DNA of 64,000 nt from Haloarcula sp. CBA1127 (GCF_001485575.1 NZ_BCNB01000006.1:1798001-1862000), one strand, 5' to 3'; shown: positions 25,744 to 33,874, counted from the first letter of the stretch. Made by a program: numbers and translations. The notes: generated from the letters alone by a model not told the origin.

Positions 25744-26541
25744 TCAGTCCGTCGTCCCGGCTACGTCCTCAAACACCGCGAGGTCGTGGCCGAGCAGCAC
25801 TTCGGCCCCCGTGGCACGCTGGCGGTCGCGGCATCGTTCCAGACTCTCCTTCCACGCGCCGTTGTTCCACAGGAGGCTCGTCGCCATGGACTGTCCTGCG
25901 TAGTTCGCCTCGACGTATGCTTCGTCGCCGACGACGAGGAGCGACTGGCCCGGGCGGTCGATGAAGCCCCCCATGAGCCCGGGCGTGTGGCCGGGGAGGT
26001 GGAGCAGTTCGATACCATCGGTAAGATGATAGCTGTCGCCGTGGACGATCTCCCAGTTCAGGTCGCGGTCGAAGTCGCTGGCGAGATAGGCGATAGAACC
26101 GTCGTCCGTATTGGCGCTGTAGTACGCGTACGGGAGTTCCTCGCGGTGGACGTAGATCGGCACGTCCGTTCCTGCGAAGTTGTGCAGGCCGCCGGCGTGG
26201 TCCAGATGCAGGTGGCTCATCACGACGGCATCGATGTCACCGATGCTGTAACCCACATCTTCGAGATCTGCTGGCAGGGTGTGCTCGGCAGCATCGACGT
26301 GTGCGAACGCCTCGTACAGCGGCGTCGGCCAGTACCCGTCGCCGGCCTCTGGATGAGAGCCGGTGTCCCAGAGGACGGTTAGCTCGGGCGTCTCGATGAC
26401 GAGGTTCCACACGACGTACGTTTCGTACTCGTGTTCCGGGTCGCGGTCCGAGGCCGTTGCGACGCTGTGGCCGTCGACGACGAAATTTCGGTCAGCCTGT
26501 ACGCGGCCCCGGTCGACGAATGTCACTGCGAGGTCGTCCAT
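25744..26541 (-). CDS. Metallo-beta-lactamase-fold hydrolase, N-acyl homoserine lactonase family
   Basis: 265 residues from MDDLAVTFVDRGRV. The zinc motif HxHxDH is present as SHLHLDHAGGL (about residue 115), with later ligands in LLHLPGHTPG and VVGDEAYVE, and the terminal His in VLLGHD. The N-terminal strand LTVLWDTGSHPEAG is typical of AiiA-like lactonases. The enzyme should hydrolyse an ester or lactone; a true quorum-quenching substrate is not provable here. Met at 26541 is preferred over Met1 of the longer frame. Confidence 0.85.
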   Translation of the reverse strand: MDDLAVTFVDRGRVQADRNFVVDGHSVATASDRDPEHEYETYVVWNLVIETPELTVLWDTGSHPEAGDGYWPTPLYEAFAHVDAAEHTLPADLEDVGYSIGDIDAVVMSHLHLDHAGGLHNFAGTDVPIYVHREELPYAYYSANTDDGSIAYLASDFDRDLNWEIVHGDSYHLTDGIELLHLPGHTPGLMGGFIDRPGQSLLVVGDEAYVEANYAGQSMATSLLWNNGAWKESLERCRDRQRATGAEVLLGHDLAVFEDVAGTTD

Positions 26542-26702
26542 ACAGTGTATACGGGCTGTCACAAAGTAAAGAGCGGTGCCGTGCGCCGCGGGTGATGGGC
26601 TAGCTCGCTATATAACCAGCCGTTCGCTGTGGAAGGGGTGTCATGCTGTATCGACGCCGAGGTACTTTTATAGCGAAATATCCGGGAAAAGCGGGACCCA
26701 CA

Positions 26703-26722
26703 CACACCACCCTGCAAGTGTT
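26703..26722 (-). repeat. Origin recognition box, inverted copy
   Basis: On the minus strand this 20-mer is exactly AACACTTGCAGGGTGGTGTG, the consensus of the boxes on both sides of cdc6. It is the only copy facing the other way, so it forms the left boundary of the origin core. Confidence 0.9.
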
Positions 26723-26734
26723 CTCGGTGTTTGC

Positions 26735-26760
26735 AGGGATGGGGATGGGGAGGGGGAGGG
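26735..26760 (+). promoter_or_regulatory. G-rich tract next to the inverted ORB
   Basis: Runs of three to five G separated by AT or A (GGGATGGGGATGGGGAGGGG and on). It could form a G-quadruplex on the plus strand or act as an enhancer-like element, as G-rich repeats do at Haloarcula oriC1. Role inferred. Confidence 0.45.
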
Positions 26761-26861
26761 TTCTTCTACATACTTAAAAGAAAGTCGGGTTGTTCGATTC
26801 TACTGAGAGTGCATGATCAGAATACCATCCGTACATACGGATATGAGTGTTCTAGGGCCCT

Positions 26862-26966
26862 ATAGATGGGTTTCTATGAAATAGGCCGTTCGATCATAAA
26901 TATGAGATAATTGCATATACCGTAAAATATATAAATACATTACTAGTTCTAGGTATAGTCTAGAAC
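26862..26966. other. AT-rich duplex unwinding element
   Basis: The most AT-rich stretch in the origin region, with TATAGATG, ATCATAAATATGAGATAATT and AAAATATATAAATA. It lies between the inverted and direct ORBs and ends in a 7-bp inverted repeat at 26946-26966. Position and composition fit the site of initial DNA melting. Confidence 0.7.
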
Positions 26967-27056
26967 GAGATAGTCGAGAACCGCAGGACTCAAGTGTACT
27001 AGACGAGGGATCGGTGCAGCAGACTGCTCGTGGCTGTTTTCGAGAGAGATCGAAGG

Positions 27057-27122
27057 AACACTTGCAGGGTGGTGTGTGACTGTTCGGCGTGAAAACACTT
27101 GAAACACTTGTACGGTGGTCAC
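27057..27122 (+). repeat. Two direct origin recognition boxes plus a half box
   Basis: A perfect consensus box lies at 27057-27076. A variant, AACACTTGTACGGTGGTCAC, lies at 27103-27122, and a half site AACACTTG at 27094-27101. The last box ends 4 nt before the cdc6 TATA box, so Cdc6 bound here could also repress its own promoter. Confidence 0.88.
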
Positions 27123-27125
27123 TGG

Positions 27126-27133
27126 TTTTATAT
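27126..27133 (+). promoter_or_regulatory. cdc6 TATA box
   Basis: TTTTATATAG region with its centre about 29 nt before the ATG at 27159, so the mRNA should be leaderless. It directly abuts an ORB. Confidence 0.75.
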
Positions 27134-27158
27134 AGAGTCACTCAAAAGGTGGCATACG

Positions 27159-28487
27159 ATGGTCGACGTGAACGAGAACCCGTTCGATGGGACTGACGCG
27201 ATCTTCGAACGAAAGCAACCGCTGAAAAAAGACACGTTCACGCCGGATACGATCTTTCACCGCGATGAGGAGATCGAATTCTACATTAACGCGCTTCAGG
27301 ACGTCATCGTCGGCCACGACCCCAACAACGTCTTCGTTTACGGCCCAACGGGAGTCGGAAAGACTGCTGTTACGAAGTGGGTCCGGGACAAACTCGAAGA
27401 GAAAGCCGAGGCTGAGGACATCCCGCTCACTGTTGTCGGTCCGATAAACTGCCGGAACTACCGATCAGCGTACGCGCTAGTCAACACACTCGTTAACGAG
27501 TTCCGGGAGCCCGAGAACCAACTGCCAGAGAGCGGCTACAGCACTGACAGCGTCTTTGAGTTCCTCTACGAGGAGATCGAGGCTGTCGGTGGGAACGTCC
27601 TCATCATTCTGGACGAGATCGACAACATTCCAGCGGACGCGCGGAACGACTTCCTGTATGAACTGCCGCGGGCTGAAGCGAACGAGAACACGCCGATCAC
27701 CGATGCAAAGGTCGGGCTCATCGGGATATCGAACGACCTCAAGTTCGTCGACGTGTTGGAACCCAAGGTAAAATCGACACTGGGGGAGCGAGAGATCAAG
27801 TTCGGCCCGTACGACGCGACCGAACTCCGAGACATTCTGGGTTACTACGCCGACATCGCGTTTCGGGAGGACGTGCTCGGCGAAGATGTCGTCCCGCTGG
27901 CGGCCGCCTTCTCGGCACAGGAACGCGGCGACGTTCGGCAGGGACTCCGAATCCTCGAAAAGGCCGGGGAGTACGCGCGGATGGAGGGTGCGGATGGTGT
28001 GACAGAAGCGCACACTCGTCGCGCGACAGATACTATTGAGACTGACGAACTCCTTGATTACTTCGAGCATGACCTGAGTTCACAGCAGGCACTGACGTAT
28101 CTCGCGACGACGCTTGCGCTCATCGAACCGAAACACGAGGCGTCGACGAAACGGATCTACAACCTCTACTCCTCTATCGCGGAGTCGAGCGGCCGCCGAG
28201 TGAAATCCGAGCGGAAAATCTACGAGTTCCTCGACCAGCTTTCGATGCAGGGGCTGGTCCGCTCGGCCGAACGCAATCTCGGTCGCAAGGGTGGGCGCAA
28301 ATACATTTACGAGGTCACTGACGATCCGACCGATATCATCAACGCTGCACTCCAATCCTCCTACAGCGATGCCGTGCCGAGTAACGTCAACGGGATTCTC
28401 GAACATTATCTGGAAGACGAGGCGACTGAGTTTGAGGCACCGGACACTACTGACGACGAGCAACAGAACCTCTGGCAGTTCACGTAG
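27159..28487 (+). CDS. cdc6E: Orc1/Cdc6 replication initiator
   Basis: AAA+ initiator that binds the neighbouring ORBs, melts the origin and recruits MCM. 442 residues from MVDVNENPFDGTD. Walker A is GPTGVGKT (62-69), Walker B LDEID (151-155), sensor 1 GISND (189-193), and the sensor-2 arginine region is RGDVRQGLRILEKAG (about 265-280). The C-terminal winged helix (about 330-410) includes SERKIYEFLDQLSMQGLV. Start ATG at 27159 is fixed by the TATA box; the frame upstream from 27099 lies inside the ORBs. The letter E follows the Haloarcula hispanica naming and rests on the match of locus architecture, not on alignment. Confidence 0.93.
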   Translation: MVDVNENPFDGTDAIFERKQPLKKDTFTPDTIFHRDEEIEFYINALQDVIVGHDPNNVFVYGPTGVGKTAVTKWVRDKLEEKAEAEDIPLTVVGPINCRNYRSAYALVNTLVNEFREPENQLPESGYSTDSVFEFLYEEIEAVGGNVLIILDEIDNIPADARNDFLYELPRAEANENTPITDAKVGLIGISNDLKFVDVLEPKVKSTLGEREIKFGPYDATELRDILGYYADIAFREDVLGEDVVPLAAAFSAQERGDVRQGLRILEKAGEYARMEGADGVTEAHTRRATDTIETDELLDYFEHDLSSQQALTYLATTLALIEPKHEASTKRIYNLYSSIAESSGRRVKSERKIYEFLDQLSMQGLVRSAERNLGRKGGRKYIYEVTDDPTDIINAALQSSYSDAVPSNVNGILEHYLEDEATEFEAPDTTDDEQQNLWQFT

Positions 28488-28526
28488 CCAGCGTCTTTGC
28501 ACGCCCCCCTCCGGCTCACACGGCAG

Positions 28527-29261
28527 AACACTTGCACGGTGGTGTGTGTGTGTTCAGCGGCAGTCTCTCTACTGTGCAGTCCAGAACAGTTGCAGGGTGG
28601 TGTGTGTATGCCCACGATAGACCGCGACCCCGGAGTGCTAACGAGTGATTATGTGGTATTTGTCTCCGCTGCAGTGTGTAGAACACTTGCAGACCGGTGT
28701 GTCACCCCGTCCTGTCGCCGCACCACGGTATTCCGTTTCGAAAACACTTGCAGGGTGGTGTCAACCCGGATTCGGCGCAAATCACGCCCAAAACGGCCTT
28801 TTGGAACACTTGCAGGGTGGTGTCCCAGCATACTCTCACCCACCTCAAGCAGTACGTGAAACACTTGCACGGTGGTGTGCAAGGGCAAATCGGAACTCCG
28901 AACAACGCCACAAAAACACTTGCAGCGTGGTGTTTTCGTAGATTTCAGACGCTCGCATACCCTCCGTGCGAACACTTGCAGGGTGGTGTGTGAACACGTG
29001 TTCACTATTCTGGTCTGGCTGTAGTCGAACTGGAAACACTTGCAGGGTGGTGATAGAACACTCGTATGGTGGTGTCGGATTGCTTGTGTAGGGTTGTCAG
29101 AACACTTGTAGGGTGGTGTGCTGGCCCATTATCACCGGGCTGATCCCTACAGCAACCGTCCCGTTCGGCGTACCTGTGCCGTTCAGGTCATTCGATAATG
29201 ACCTGTCATACAATGATAAAGGCAGCGAGGCTTCGTCAGAGAACACTCGAAGGGTGGTGTT
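28527..29261 (+). repeat. Downstream ORB array, 12 copies
   Basis: Twelve copies of the origin box, all in the same orientation, start at 28527, 28585, 28682, 28743, 28805, 28860, 28915, 28971, 29035, 29057, 29101 and 29242. The consensus is AACACTTGCAGGGTGGTGTG; the copy at 28971 is perfect, and most differ at one to three positions (for example AACACTTGCACGGTGGTGTG at 28527 and 28860). The copies at 29057 and 29242 are the most divergent. Most starts are 55-64 bp apart. The stretch 28488-29327 has no gene. In Haloarcula hispanica a downstream ORB-rich region was reported to titrate Cdc6E and restrain initiation, which this array matches. Confidence 0.92.
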
Positions 29262-29327
29262 CCCGCGAAAAACACGTTGTTTGCGACGCAATCAATCAAG
29301 CGACGGTGATCGACTGAGCCCTCCCCA

Positions 29328-30482
29328 TTACATCGGGGCCTGGTTGTAGATGAGGTTCCGCTGGATATCGTTGGCCCCCTCGTAGATGACCGGAATCCGG
29401 ACGTCACGGTACACGCGGGAGATACGGTTCTCCGTCAGCACCGACCGTCCTCCGTGGAGCTGCATCCCTTTCTCGGCACAGTCCATCGCGGCTTCGGTCG
29501 CGTTGGTCTTTGCCAGTGCGGCCCAGTAGCCGGCGTTCTCCTGGTTTGCGACGCGCTCCGCCGCGTGCCAGGTGAGCGCTCTGGCGGACTGGAGACCGAG
29601 TTGCATATCGGCCAGTTTGTGCTGGACAGCCTGGAACTCATCGACAGTCTTGCCGAAGGCCTCGCGGTCGTGGACGAACTCCCAGGCTTCTTCGATGGCT
29701 GCGGCGGCCAGCCCGAGACCGTGTCCGCCGACGACGACGCGGCCGTGATTGAAGAACTCGGCGAGCATATAGAAGCCGGCCCCTTCGACGCCGACCAGAT
29801 TCTCCTCCGGAATCCGGCAGTCGTCAAGCACGATGTGGGCCTGCTTGGACGCTCGGAAGCCCATCTTTTCGGGGATGTGCTCGGCGTGGTAGCCGTCGGC
29901 GTCCGTCGGGACGATAAACATCGAGTAGTTCCCGTAGCGGTCGTTCGGGTCGTCACCGGTCTTGGCGTACAGCGTCACCCAGTCCGCCTCGACGCCGTTG
30001 CCGATCCAGTACTTTTCGCCGTTAATCACCCACTCGTCGCCGTCCTTCTCGGCGGCCGTCGTCATCCCGGCGAGGTCGCTCCCCGTCTCCGGTTCGGAGA
30101 CAGCGAGACCGGTAAGCTGATCGCCGGCGGCGACGGGCTCAAGGAACTCCTCTTTCTGCCAGTCTGCGCCGTGGTCCTCGACGATCTCCGCCCCGAAGCT
30201 GGCGAGTTGGATTGTCAGCGCGATCCCTGCGTCGGCTTTGTACAGCTCCTCCGCCATCGCAAGCATCTGCTGGAGGTCGTAGCCGCTCCCGCCCCACTCT
30301 TCGCTGATATCCTGTGCGACGAGGCCGGCCTCCCTGGCCGCTTCGAGCACGTCCCAGGGATACTCCCCGGACGCGTAGTACTCACCTGCGACTGGTTCGA
30401 TATGCTCCGCAGCGAACTCCCGAGCCTCCTCCTTGACCTCGTGTGCGTGTTCCGGAACGAGTTTCTCGGATAGCAGATCCAT
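29328..30482 (-). CDS. Acyl-CoA dehydrogenase
   Basis: FAD enzyme that introduces the alpha,beta double bond into an acyl-CoA and passes electrons to ETF. 384 residues from MDLLSEKLVPEHAHEVKEEA. FAD/substrate signatures: LAVSEPETGSDLAGM, WVINGEKYWIGNG, and the C-terminal YRDVRIPVIYEGANDIQRN, where the Glu of YEGANDIQ is the usual catalytic base. Start choice is uncertain: the frame continues upstream, but a TATA-like GTATAT lies about 30 nt before this ATG and the family typically begins here. Next to the replication origin by position only; the acyl-CoA ligase at 31417 suggests a fatty-acid breakdown set. Confidence 0.93.
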   Translation of the reverse strand: MDLLSEKLVPEHAHEVKEEAREFAAEHIEPVAGEYYASGEYPWDVLEAAREAGLVAQDISEEWGGSGYDLQQMLAMAEELYKADAGIALTIQLASFGAEIVEDHGADWQKEEFLEPVAAGDQLTGLAVSEPETGSDLAGMTTAAEKDGDEWVINGEKYWIGNGVEADWVTLYAKTGDDPNDRYGNYSMFIVPTDADGYHAEHIPEKMGFRASKQAHIVLDDCRIPEENLVGVEGAGFYMLAEFFNHGRVVVGGHGLGLAAAAIEEAWEFVHDREAFGKTVDEFQAVQHKLADMQLGLQSARALTWHAAERVANQENAGYWAALAKTNATEAAMDCAEKGMQLHGGRSVLTENRISRVYRDVRIPVIYEGANDIQRNLIYNQAPM

Positions 30483-30608
30483 GGGAATTATCATGGTTTG
30501 TGTACTCATATACTCCGTGGAACTCTGCCAAACACCGTCGTAGTTGTTTTTCGGAAAATCCTGATAATCGGCCAGCACGCTTTTCCACGGCTGTGGCCTT
30601 CCTCGAAC

Positions 30609-31382
30609 ATGAATCGTCGAGACTACCTGCTCGCCGGAGCCACCCTCGGAACCGCCGGGCTTGCGGGATGTTCGTTTCTGGCTGCAGCCGAGGCACCACC
30701 ACCGGACGTTCCGAAACAGCGTCTCGAAGACGGCGGCTGGACGCGAACGGACCAGTCCTCGGAGACAGTGTTCGACCGGAGCTACGGCCCGGTTTCGGTC
30801 GAGGCCGTCTCCAGTACGGTCCAGTACGCCGACGAACAGCTACAGGAGCGTGTCGCCAGCCGAACCCTCGACCAGGTCCAGACTGCGCTCTCCGTGTTTT
30901 TCGCCACCCGCGTCGATTTCAGCCCCAATCTGGATAATCTCCCGGCTGGCGTGGGTCGCGAGGAACTGCTGGCGGAAGTCAGAACGAACGCCCGTGATAG
31001 CTTCGAACAGCAGATGGAAGCGCAGGGGCTGACCGACATCGAGAAATCCGGTGAGGGGACAATCGATATCGACACCGGGGAAACAGCTGAGACGGTGGAA
31101 CTGTCCGCCGTGTACCCATTCGAGGGGATTTCCTTCGACGTGACCGAGGACGAGGCCGTCGAGATACCGGCCAGCGATATCGACATCTCGGCGATGTTCG
31201 CCGTCTGGCACCACGGCGATTTCGTCATCATATCTGGGGGCGCGTACCCGGCACAGAACTTCGAGCAGGTCGTCGAAAACGACCTGAGTGACGGAATCAC
31301 AGTCACTGTCGATGTTGATCTCGGACTTAATCCCGACACCTATCGGACCGAAGTCCGGAATCTCGTCACTGGCGTCCAGTAA
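30609..31382 (+). CDS. Tat-exported lipoprotein, DUF6517-like
   Basis: 257 residues starting MNRRDYLLAGATLGTAGLAG then C at about 21. The RRDYLL twin-arginine motif and the LAGC lipobox predict Tat export with lipid anchoring. The mature protein resembles the lipoprotein at 689-1330 (a Trp-Thr-Arg segment early, TLDQVQ and a terminal TVDVDLGLNPDTYRTEVRNLVTGV), so they are probably paralogues of one family. No function is known. The start at 30609 is used; upstream frame residues are not conserved. Divergent from the acyl-CoA dehydrogenase. Confidence 0.75.
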   Translation: MNRRDYLLAGATLGTAGLAGCSFLAAAEAPPPDVPKQRLEDGGWTRTDQSSETVFDRSYGPVSVEAVSSTVQYADEQLQERVASRTLDQVQTALSVFFATRVDFSPNLDNLPAGVGREELLAEVRTNARDSFEQQMEAQGLTDIEKSGEGTIDIDTGETAETVELSAVYPFEGISFDVTEDEAVEIPASDIDISAMFAVWHHGDFVIISGGAYPAQNFEQVVENDLSDGITVTVDVDLGLNPDTYRTEVRNLVTGVQ

Positions 31383-31416
31383 CCGCTACTGAGCTGCTGA
31401 AAACGCGCCCACTCCC

Positions 31417-33069
31417 CTATTCCGGCGCGGCGTCGTCGGGGACGCGACCCTCGACGAGCGATTCGTTGGCGTACTCGTCACGGAGCGACTTTTTGTCGAA
31501 CTTCCCAGTTGCCGTCTTCGGAACCTCATCGATGGTGACGAAGTTGTCCGGAACCCACCACTTGGGGTAGGACTCGAGGATGTACTCACGGAGTTCATCG
31601 CCAAGCGTCTCCTCGTCGGCGTCGGCCGTCGGAACGATCATCGCGAGCGGGCGCTCCTGCCAGCGCTCGTGGGGGACACCGATGACTGCCGCTTCGTTCA
31701 CGTCGTCGTGGGCAATCAGTTCGTTTTCCAGTTCGAGTGAGGAGATCCACTCCCCGCCGCTCTTGATAACGTCTTTCGCCCGGTCGACGATCTTGATGTA
31801 GCCGTCCTCGTCGACGGACACCACGTCGCCAGTCTTCAGATAGCCGTCCTCGAACTCCTGTTCGTTCGCTTCCGGCCGCTTGAAGTACTCCGTCGTCACC
31901 CACGGCCCGCGGATGTGGAGCTCGCCGAAGTCCTCGCCGTTGTGCGGGACCTCGTTGCCGTTGTCGTCGATGACACGGAACTCCAGCCCGGGCGTGATGA
32001 GTCCCTGCTTCGCCCGCTTGTCCAGTTGCGTCTGGTAGTCGGCGTCCTCCAGGTCGCTCCGCAGGGACGCCACTGCACCCACCGGGGCCGTCTCGGTCAT
32101 CCCCCATGCGTGGACGAGCTCCACGTCGCGGTCGTCGAAGAACCGGATCATCGCTTCCGGCGCGGCGCTCCCGCCAACGATGAGGCGCTCAAGCGATGAA
32201 AGGTCGACATCGTTCTCCTTGATGTACTCCATCAGCCCCAGCCAGACGGTCGGGACGCCGGCGGTGACGGTGACGCCCTCTTCTTCGATGAGCTTCGCGA
32301 GGTCCGCCGGCTCCGGCTGTGGGCCGGGGTAAACGTGTTTGGCCCCGCCCGAAGTTGCTGAGAACGGGAGTCCCCACGCGTTGACGTGGAACATCGGGAC
32401 GACCGGCATCATGACGTCGTCGTCGTCGAGTGGAATCCCCTGTGGCGACTGAATCGCCATCGTGTGGCTCCACAGCATCTGCTGGGTGTACTCGACGCCT
32501 TTCGGTCGTCCAGTCGTGCCGGACGTGTAACAGAGGCCGGCAGGTCGGTCCTCCTCCAGTTCGGGCCAGTCGTACTCCGTCGGCTGGTCGGCGATGAACG
32601 ATTCGTAGGCAACGGCATCAAGCTCCGTCTCCGGGACGGAGTCGCTCATCACGATGAACTGCTCGACCGTTTCGAAGGACTCGGGATCCTCGGCGGCCGC
32701 ACCCTCGAGTTTCGGCAGGAGCGATTCGTCGACGAAAATGAGTTCGTCCTGCGCGTCGCTGACGATATACTGGATGTGTTCGTCGGGCAGGAGCGGGTTG
32801 ATAGTGTGTAGCTGCGCACCGGTTCCCGGTACCCCGAAGTACGTCTCGAAGTGGCGGCTGTGGTTCCAGCAGAACGTCCCGAGGCGTTCGCCGTCACCGT
32901 AGCCGGCTTCCTCGATCGCGTTCGCTAACTGCGCCGTCCGCTCGGCGTATTCGGCGTAGTCGTGACGGACGATGCCCTCGTGGGTACGAGAAACGACTTC
33001 CGTGTCCGGATACAGTGTTTCTGCACGCCACAGGAACGGTCGTAGAGTTTGCGGGCTACCTCCTGGCAT
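31417..33069 (-). CDS. AMP-forming acyl-CoA synthetase (long-chain type)
   Basis: Activates a fatty acid or similar carboxylate to its CoA ester with ATP. 550 residues from MPGGSPQTLRPFLWRAETLY. The AMP-binding signature is CYTSGTTGRPKGVEYTQ (about residue 180), later motifs are GMTETAPVG, the YLKTGDVVSVDEDGY hinge (A8) and GEWISSLELENEL, and the C-terminal lysine in KTATGKFDKKSLR. All catalytic motifs are complete. Met at 33069 is preferred over Met1 nine codons upstream. It may supply substrate to the acyl-CoA dehydrogenase at 29328, although a lipoprotein gene on the other strand separates them. Confidence 0.93.
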   Translation of the reverse strand: MPGGSPQTLRPFLWRAETLYPDTEVVSRTHEGIVRHDYAEYAERTAQLANAIEEAGYGDGERLGTFCWNHSRHFETYFGVPGTGAQLHTINPLLPDEHIQYIVSDAQDELIFVDESLLPKLEGAAAEDPESFETVEQFIVMSDSVPETELDAVAYESFIADQPTEYDWPELEEDRPAGLCYTSGTTGRPKGVEYTQQMLWSHTMAIQSPQGIPLDDDDVMMPVVPMFHVNAWGLPFSATSGGAKHVYPGPQPEPADLAKLIEEEGVTVTAGVPTVWLGLMEYIKENDVDLSSLERLIVGGSAAPEAMIRFFDDRDVELVHAWGMTETAPVGAVASLRSDLEDADYQTQLDKRAKQGLITPGLEFRVIDDNGNEVPHNGEDFGELHIRGPWVTTEYFKRPEANEQEFEDGYLKTGDVVSVDEDGYIKIVDRAKDVIKSGGEWISSLELENELIAHDDVNEAAVIGVPHERWQERPLAMIVPTADADEETLGDELREYILESYPKWWVPDNFVTIDEVPKTATGKFDKKSLRDEYANESLVEGRVPDDAAPE

Positions 33070-33171
33070 ATCATGATGCAGGGACTCACGATACAAGAAA
33101 CACTGCTAAATCTTTCATGAGGGAAAAGGAGTTCATCCGCAGTGCTCGCCGCCCCGTTCGTACGCGTCTGC

Positions 33172-33774
33172 TTACACTTCGATTTCCTGCATCAGGTCGA
33201 CCAGCTCTTCCAGTTCCGGAAACGTGTACACTTTTACGTTGATATTGGACTCCAGCGCGTGGACGCGGGAATCGAACATCAGCGCCATCTCGTTGTCCCG
33301 GTCACCAACGAGCTGGTCCACCATCCCACTCCCGGGGCCGAACGTGAAGTTCGGTGTGGAGATGTCGATGGTCGTATCGAGGACGTTCGCCCAGCCGTCG
33401 ATGAAGCCGCTGGTCATGATGTTCCCGATTTCCTGAATCGCCGAGCGCTCCATGTCGGTGAAGCCGTCGGCGTTGGGGTCCGTCTCGCCCATATCGCCGA
33501 TCATCCCGGTGGCGAGGTCCTTTGCACTGGCGGCGTTGAACAGGAACAGGATGTGTCCGTGGGGCTTTTCGACCATTTCGATACTGATACCGATCTGTTT
33601 CTCGTCGCCGACGTGTGTTTTGATATCTGGGATATCGATGAAGTTGATCTTCGTGATCTCCATCTCTGTCTCCATCCCAGTCATCTGGCTAAGGTGGTTC
33701 GCAACGGTGTTACCGCCCTCTTTAGCCATCTGATTGAACAACCCGAGCTTCCGAATATCTATCATCAGACTCAT
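33172..33774 (-). CDS. cheC: CheC-type chemotaxis phosphatase
   Basis: 200 residues with the two CheC repeats. In the first, the helix LFNQMAKEGGNTVANHL has E-x-x-N but Gln at the upstream active-site position. In the second, DMERSAIQEIGNIMTSGF has the complete S-x-x-x-E-x-x-N motif, followed by the Pro in STPNF. CheC enzymes remove phosphate from CheY-P. No other chemotaxis gene is nearby. The likely start is Met1 at 33774, though Met4 (33765) is possible. Confidence 0.85.
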   Translation of the reverse strand: MSLMIDIRKLGLFNQMAKEGGNTVANHLSQMTGMETEMEITKINFIDIPDIKTHVGDEKQIGISIEMVEKPHGHILFLFNAASAKDLATGMIGDMGETDPNADGFTDMERSAIQEIGNIMTSGFIDGWANVLDTTIDISTPNFTFGPGSGMVDQLVGDRDNEMALMFDSRVHALESNINVKVYTFPELEELVDLMQEIEV

Positions 33775-33874
33775 TCGTTAGGACCAGCGTTGCCGCTGAG
33801 TTGTGTGCCCTCATACATAAGCTATGCACCCGCATTTTCGTCGGCGAGAATCGGAGCGTGTTGCTGCCGCTTGC

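Larger units (their letters stand above)
26700..27133. other. Chromosomal replication origin, oriC2-like
   Basis: The non-coding stretch 26542-27158 has the standard archaeal origin plan. An inverted origin recognition box (26703-26722, minus orientation) and two direct boxes (27057-27076 and 27103-27122) flank a strongly AT-rich segment (26862-26966), next to an orc1/cdc6 gene. A G-rich tract (26735-26760) lies just inside the left box. Palindromes occur at 26829-26840 (CCGTA-CA-TACGG) and 26946-26966 (GTTCTAG...CTAGAAC). The box sequence differs from the common haloarchaeal oriC1 ORB, so this looks like the second chromosomal origin, as in Haloarcula hispanica oriC2-cdc6E. Confidence 0.85.

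Noticed and set aside
26576-26806. 76-residue frame overlapping the left ORB
   Set aside because: Lies in the origin, contains the ORB and G-rich tract, composition unlike a protein of this organism.
28497-29005. Several 60-120 residue frames on both strands of the ORB array
   Set aside because: Their translations are made of the repeat itself (HLQGGV, TTLQVF) and show no haloarchaeal protein character.
28527-29261. CRISPR array
   Set aside because: The 20-bp repeats with about 35-44 bp between them look CRISPR-like at first, but repeats vary, spacing is irregular (22 to 141 bp), there are no cas genes, and the same box occurs inverted upstream of cdc6 as an origin box.
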